Positions 58,810 through 64,000 of a DNA stretch of 64,000 nt are shown piece after piece. Made by a program: the position numbers and the translations under genes. Numbering within the stretch: the first letter of the stretch is position 1; the number at the start of each line of letters is the position of its first letter. The stretch is from contig MVBO01000081.1 of assembly GCA_002261195.1 (NCBI GenBank), forward strand, positions 1 through 64,000, written 5' to 3'. Origin of the DNA: Bifiguratus adelaidae. Lineage: Eukaryota > Mucoromycota > Endogonomycetes > Endogonales. The notes beneath the pieces were generated by a model that searched no databases, was not told where the DNA came from, and was given only the letters and a program-made list of their open reading frames with translations.

Positions 58810-60191
58810 ATGTTGTCTGCCGCGCACTCGCCCCTTGGCACACCCTCCCCCGTATCGTCCCCGCCACCTGACGCCAACGACTCCCCCGACTGGCGTCCGC
58901 ATATTGTCTCGGGGCAAAAGAGCAAGATCAAGAAGGCTAAGTACTCGACCTCCCTGGATCCCCGCGGTTACATTCCAGGTAGGTCATTTGTTATTGACAT
59001 GCACCCCACCTGACCTTATGTAGTCTACGAGTACAGCATCAACGCACAACCCATCATGTGGGATCGAGAGTCAGGTAAAGCACATGGTCAACACAATGGC
59101 GGCTGAGATTTCTATTTATGGTAGGCTACGTGCACTTTACGGGCATTTGGAAAGCTCTGGGCAACTCCAAGTCCGATATCGTCAAGATGGTGGACTCGAA
59201 TCCCAATATCAAGGTCAAGAAGATACGCGGTGGATTCCTAAAGATCCAGGGTACCTGGTAAGTCTATGGGGGGCACACATCAAATTTCCACCGCCCGGTC
59301 TCATAGGCGCGCAGGATTCCATTTTCGGATGCATTAACGCTCTGCAAACGGACCGCCTATCCCATTCGCAAGGAGCTTGTGCCTGTCTTTGGACCGAAGT
59401 TTCCATCCGAAGCGTACGACCCTAGTCATCCCGAGTATGGATGTCTCTTGCTTGCGCCACGTGATGCCATGTCAAAGTACAAGGTCGAACAGGGTCGTCG
59501 ATTTAGCACGGGGAATTTAAAGAGCCCCCATGCAAAAGACAAGGCACCCATGATGAAACGGAAAATGTCGGACTTTGGGGTATCGGTCGATATGCACAAC
59601 TCTCGCTCCATCAAGGAAAGTGGGTGGAAACGTCGTGAAAAGTTTGCTCCCTTTTCACGCAAACCGGCTCCTCCGCCCGGACCACCGGGTCCGGGACGCC
59701 TCGGCTATGGCATGAAGAGCATGTCGGTCGCCAACCTATTGAACGACGATGACTCAAGCGACGATTCGATGGACGAAGACTCGGAAGATGAAAAGGCACC
59801 ATCCATGACACGCACACCGAGCGCGACTTTTCGTGTCGTGCCTACCTTTGCCTCGTCCAAACCCGATTTCGGCAATGTGGTCGTGTACGGTCGTGTCGAA
59901 GATCGCTTTCCACCCACGCCGCCATTGGGCGGCTCCCCACCCACCTTTCTTCGACATTCACCTGATTACCCTACACCTCCCATGTCCGCCAACTCGTCCT
60001 TTTCTTCTTCCCTCCCCAAACCGACACCAGCGACGGAAGATTTGATTGAACGCATCAATGCGACCATTCTTTTGCAACAGTTATCACAGGATGACGGTTG
60101 TCGTCCCTTTCGCCCCCAGAAACCACCCGTAGATGTACCTAGCCTGGTGGTCGTGGGTAATCAAGAATTCCGCATCTGCTGGGATGAATGA
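58810..60191 (+). CDS. APSES/KilA-N DNA-binding factor, Xbp1-like
   Basis: Four exons: 58810-58978, 59024-59074, 59125-59257, 59315-60191; 409 residues. The KilA-N/APSES domain covers about residues 60-165: VHFTGIWKALGNSKSDIVKM, VKKIRGGFLKIQGTW, TLCKRTAYPIRKELVPVFGP. This is the Xbp1/Bqt4-type version of the fold, a sequence-specific DNA binder or repressor. The remainder is disordered with a KR-rich patch, a DDDSSDDSMDEDSEDE acidic run and Pro-rich segments. It is inferred to be nuclear and may link stress or cell-cycle state to transcription. It is convergent with the C2H2 gene, 131 nt between stops. Confidence 0.88.
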
Positions 60192-60322
60192 CATGTGTAA
60201 ATACTTTATCGTGGAGTAGGCTGCTCCTTGTACATGCGACACTCTTTTACTTTGTGATTAGACTATTTTTTGCCTTCTCTATATATTCTCGACTTGTCCG
60301 TCAAATCGCGTTATCGCCCAGT

Positions 60323-61234
60323 CTATTCTTCCTCCTCTTCCTCCTCTTCTTCTTCCACATCATCTTCCACACCCACGCCGCCGCCTGGTGAACCTTGCGT
60401 CTTCTTGACCGCTCGTTTCATCCTGTGGACCCGTAAATGACGACGCATGTTGCTCTGCACACTAAACTTGCGACCGCATCCTTCCGTCGTGCACACGTAG
60501 GGTTTCTCACCCGTGTGCGAGTAAATGTGGATCCGTAGACTGGAGGGTCTCGAGAATTGTTTGGAACAATGTGGACAAATGTAGCGATTGGCGGTGGAGG
60601 TGGAGGACGATCGGCGCATGGGCGGGTTGAGGGATGGTTGGCCGGGGGAGGGTGATCGGGAAGGTGAATGGGATAGACCGGAGGGTGGATGAGGTGGAAA
60701 GAAGGAGGAATGGGAATGGGAATGACGATGTTGATACGGTTTTTGTTCTGGTCTTGGTTGAACGGGTCGATAGTGATGCTCGCCAGCGAGATCATATTCG
60801 ATACCTGATACCGAAGCCGCGCGTCGATGCGGGTCACCCAATGGAGCCAAAGGTTCGACACGATAATAAGGATGAAGAGGCGGTGGATGCAAAAACTGCG
60901 CATAATCTGAGCTCGATCGTCCGTGTGACTCGTGACCGACCACATCCGTACCTGGCCAAGGGCGATGCGCATATATGTTCAAGGAAGCCGAAGGGATCGG
61001 AATCGAAGGCGAGGAAGACAAGGTGTTAGTGATCGTCAATTTCTGCAGATCTGTTGGCAAAGAGGAGCGGGAGAGCGACGCCGAGCGCTCCACGTGTGCT
61101 TCCGGCGTCGTGGGTGAATTCGAGGTGGAAGGCGATTGAGCATCTTCGGTCAACGGTTCCTGCAATAAATGGTGGATGGACGGCAACGAGGGCCGCTGAG
61201 TGTGTGTGCGTACGTTTGAATAAGGGGTCTCCAT
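60323..61234 (-). CDS. C2H2 zinc-finger transcription factor
   Basis: A single exon on the minus strand from METPYSNV, about 303 residues. Two tandem C2H2 fingers lie near the C-terminus: YICPHCSKQFSRPSSLRIH with its HTGEKPY linker, and YVCTTEGCGRKFSVQSNMRR ending HLRVH. Everything before is Ser/Pro/His-rich and disordered; the protein ends in a run of Glu residues. The frame is open upstream to 61321, so a longer N-terminus is possible. Many small two-finger factors of this type exist in fungi and the target is unknown. Confidence 0.85.
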   Translation of the reverse strand: METPYSNVRTHTQRPSLPSIHHLLQEPLTEDAQSPSTSNSPTTPEAHVERSASLSRSSLPTDLQKLTITNTLSSSPSIPIPSASLNIYAHRPWPGTDVVGHESHGRSSSDYAQFLHPPPLHPYYRVEPLAPLGDPHRRAASVSGIEYDLAGEHHYRPVQPRPEQKPYQHRHSHSHSSFFPPHPPSGLSHSPSRSPSPGQPSLNPPMRRSSSTSTANRYICPHCSKQFSRPSSLRIHIYSHTGEKPYVCTTEGCGRKFSVQSNMRRHLRVHRMKRAVKKTQGSPGGGVGVEDDVEEEEEEEEEE

Positions 61235-61510
61235 GTTAGAAGGGCCCACGCCAGTTCTGAAACGCCAAGCCCTTAAAACCTGGAGTGTGCTAAAGTTTTG
61301 TATCGGCACAACGCTTGGCACTCCTCAGCCTATGGAAAGGTCAATCTATCGAAGACGACGAACAAAGGCTGGAAAGTCAACGACAGGAGAGAATGTGAGG
61401 AGTAGGAGTACGCGTGAGAGAATGAGTAAGAGCAAGAGAGAGAGTGGAAGAAAGAAATGAGAGAAGGAACGGAACAAAAATTGATCAACCAAAAATGATC
61501 TCCAGATCTG

Positions 61511-62092
61511 TCACGAATCTACATGGGATGTGGACGGGTCTACGTCTTCCACTTCCACTTCCTCTTCTCCTTCTTCATTCTGCGCGTCCTCTACCATGGT
61601 CTTGAGAAAGAATTCCGCGACATCTTCATGATTGAATGCTTGAGCTTCATAGATGGGTGTTCGATTGGCCTGATTCTTGATCTGCAAAAGGCACAAGAGC
61701 GCAGGTGAGTGTGGATGCCGAACACGGAGAGTGAGAGAGCGACAAGGGATCCGGGGGCTTACCTTGCAGTCGGCGCCTTTAGCGACGAGGGCTTCTACAA
61801 TCGCTAGGTGACCATTGAGAGCTGCCCAATGGAGTGGTGTGTTGCCTTCGTTATTCTGCGTGTCGACATGTGTGATGTGTGGGAGCAAGAACTGACAAAT
61901 GTCTAATAGGTGTGAGATGGATTCGGATGCCGTGTGCATTGTACCTAAATGACCATTGGCTGCCGCCATGTGAAGAGCAGTATTTCCATGCTCGTCCTGC
62001 CCATTCAGCGCTTGTACTGGGTATCTGTTAGACTGTAGATCTTCCAAATCTCCCGCTCGCGCTGCGTAAATGACATCGTCTATAACGTCCAT
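61511..62092 (-). CDS. Ankyrin-repeat protein, Yar1-like
   Basis: Three exons on the minus strand: 62092-61945, 61902-61763, 61681-61511; 152 residues. Three ankyrin units are visible: DEHGNTALHMAAANGHL, NEGNTPLHWAALNGHLAIVE and NQANRTPIYEAQAFNHEDVA. An acidic tail (EEGEEEVEVEDVD) follows. Size and layout match Yar1, the chaperone of ribosomal protein uS3, but short ankyrin proteins are easily confused, so the role is tentative. The first intron is only 42 nt. The start lies 80 nt from the kinase stop on the same strand. Confidence 0.78.
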   Translation of the reverse strand: MDVIDDVIYAARAGDLEDLQSNRYPVQALNGQDEHGNTALHMAAANGHLGTMHTASESISHLLDICQFLLPHITHVDTQNNEGNTPLHWAALNGHLAIVEALVAKGADCKVSPRIPCRSLTLRVRHPHSPALLCLLQIKNQANRTPIYEAQAFNHEDVAEFFLKTMVEDAQNEEGEEEVEVEDVDPSTSHVDS

Positions 62093-62172
62093 GCCACATA
62101 TATTCTTTGCCCGTTAGAAAATTTACATCATAAATGAATGTGAATAGAATACAGCGTGCGATTAGGAATACA

Positions 62173-64000
62173 TTAACTGAGATAAAGTTTGGGAGAAAGC
62201 TTGTTGATGGCTGCGATGAGCTCTGGGAACCGCAATGGCTTTGTCACATACTCGTCCTAGATTGAATGGTGAGTTAAAAGTCATTAGGCAATGCAATAGA
62301 TGTGAGCTTACCATTCCAGCAGACAAGCACTTTTCACGGTCGCCAATCATGGCGTGTGCGGTAAGAGCAATGATGGGGATGCGTGAGTCAAGCCCAGAGC
62401 TGGCTTCAATTTCGCGAATCTTTTGAGTGGCTTCAAAGCCACCCATGACTGGCATCTGGACATCCATGAGGATCATGTCGAAGGGTTTCCTCCTGAACGC
62501 CTCGACGGCCAAAAGACCGTTGGATACGACGTGCGCCTTGTGACCACACTTCTCCAAGAATCGCATTGCCAGCTTCTGGTTCACCACATTGTCTTCGGCA
62601 AGCAGTATGTTGAGTTGGGGTATCTTGCTAGAGTCCGAAGGTAGGGCGGTGTGTGACTCAAGGGCGGGGATAAGAGCACTGGCGAAATCGATCAAGTTGA
62701 CCGGGTAATTGATGTATGACTTGACGGACAAGTCAATACATTGTCGCATGTTAAGTCGAGGGGACTCGGGTGAGAGAAGTAGAACTGGGGTGTATCGTAG
62801 ATTAGCGACTTCGCGCATTTGTTCAGCGCACTCGACCTGGTCAACTATAACGGTGTCGAATATGATGGGGTCGTTGGATCCGGGAGCGGTCACCTTTGCC
62901 GCATCTTCCATATTCTTGACAACAAAAGGCTTGAAACGCAATTCCTCAATGAGAGTTGCAACGTCGCCAATGATATTGCCGCTATCGACGCATAGAATAT
63001 TGCGACCAATGAATGGAGCCATCTTGACGTCAAAGGCATTGACCGTAGTGTTGGCAAGTTGGAACGTGACGGTGAAGTAGAATCGAGAACCTTGGCCATA
63101 GACAGACGTCACCCAAAGATCACCTCCCATGAGCTCAACAAGTCGTTTGGAGATGGACAAACCGAGACCAGTTCCACCATATTTGCGACTAGGTTGGCAT
63201 GTCAGTCATGTCCTGGTGCTGTTTCTATTCTCCTCATACTTACGTGGTACTACCGTCCGCTTGACAAAAGGTATCAAAGATGATGTTGATGTTATCTTCC
63301 TGGATACCAATACCGGTATCTTCAACAGCGAACTCCACAATGATGCCATTCTCGTTCTGCTTCTTGAGAATAATGTCGAGATCCACATGTCCGACCTCGG
63401 TGAATTTGATAGCGTTACCAATCAAATTGGTGATGACTTGGCGAAGACGAAGCTGATCACCCACGATTTGATCGGGGATATTACTGTCGATTCGGTAGGT
63501 GAGATCAAGCTTCTTTTGACTAGCCTTAACGGCCAGTGTCTTAAGATGACCAAATACACAGGTTCGTAGAGAGAACGGAATGGACTCCATGGTCATGCGG
63601 CCAGCCTCAACTAGAACGGCCAGATCAGTCTCTGCTCATGGATGGATAGCAATACTTACTCTTTGAAATATCCAAAATGTCATCGATAATGGTGAGCAAA
63701 TTGTTTGCGAGCGTGTACACAATCGACAAGTTGTCTTTTTGTGTGCGTGTGAGCTCCGTTTCTTCCAAAGTGAGACTGGTCATACCAATGATGCCGTTCA
63801 TTGGAGTCCTAATCTCGTGCGACATATTGGCCAAGAACTCGGATTTGCTCCTGTTGGCCAATTCCGCAGCCTCACGAGCCTGTGTGTTCTTCTGAATGGC
63901 GTCGCGTAGCGAAAAGACCATTTGATTGAGCTTGGTCTTCAAACTGTCCATTTCACCGGAAGCTTCGACAGTAATGAACTTCGAGAAATCACCATCCGTT
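62173..64000 (-). CDS. Group III hybrid histidine kinase (Nik1/Os-1 type), 3' part
   Basis: The gene enters from the right edge and ends at 62173. Exons: 64000-63660 (5' end outside), 63610-63244, 63188-62312, 62256-62173. Order: end of a HAMP repeat ([18 protein letters not shown]), HisKA with phospho-acceptor His in [18 protein letters not shown], HATPase_c with [26 protein letters not shown] and [18 protein letters not shown], a degenerate middle segment, and a receiver domain with [13 protein letters not shown], the phospho-acceptor Asp in [12 protein letters not shown] and a VTKPL lysine. These cytosolic kinases sense osmotic stress upstream of the HOG pathway and are targets of phenylpyrrole fungicides. 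It is truncated only by the window. Confidence 0.95.

Overview
The window comes from an early-diverging fungus, most likely Mucoromycota (zygomycete grade). The evidence is dense genes with many short introns (about 42-70 nt, GTAAG donors), a fungal Zn2Cys6 factor, an APSES/KilA-N (Xbp1-like) factor, a group III hybrid histidine kinase, a GDS1-type winged-helix protein, fasciclin and DHHC proteins. The phylum is inferred; species is not claimed. Where I give an exon model, splice phases were checked by hand and the exon lengths sum to whole codons.

Two halves differ sharply. From 1 to about 13.4 kb there is almost no host gene: a gene tail (1-224), a broken Ty3/Gypsy fossil (about 2290-4560), a degenerate Tc1/mariner relic with short inverted-repeat ends (about 4850-6983), and flanking DNA (about 550-2280 and 6900-10115) packed with the heptamer TACTGTA/TACAGTA. 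I count roughly 80 copies in 5 kb, against about four in the 54 kb to the right. This heptamer is exactly the scar that Tc1/mariner elements with CAG-type ends leave on excision, and the local Tc1 ends do begin CAGTG. The favoured reading is a landing zone full of transposon excision scars.

From 13.5 kb to the right edge lie 25 closely packed genes. 13.5-26 kb: Zn2Cys6 factor, eIF4G, a SAM-domain protein, an ALY/REF mRNA-export factor, amidophosphoribosyltransferase. 26-33 kb: Rex1-type exonuclease, MINDY deubiquitinase, ERI1-type exoribonuclease, a SAAL1-like ARM protein. 33-40 kb: an orphan ORF, cytochrome b561 protein, a two-span membrane protein, a fasciclin protein, a DHHC palmitoyltransferase, homoserine dehydrogenase. 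40-50 kb: an SDR, a small GPI-anchored-like protein missed by ORF length, a GDS1-like winged-helix protein, an HSL-type alpha/beta hydrolase with an apparent frameshift, SYF2. 51-64 kb: MFSD6-like transporter, UBAC2/Dsc2-like rhomboid protein, LRR protein, APSES factor, C2H2 factor, ankyrin protein and the 3' part of the histidine kinase.

The genes are unrelated housekeeping and regulatory functions, not a cluster or operon. What they share is compaction: starts 35-61 nt from the neighbour's coding end, a divergent pair whose start codons share one CATG, a convergent pair with stops 15 nt apart. Intron structure is also unusual: five GC-AG introns with GCAAG donors and exons of 11-14 nt that interrupt the key metal-binding or catalytic motifs.
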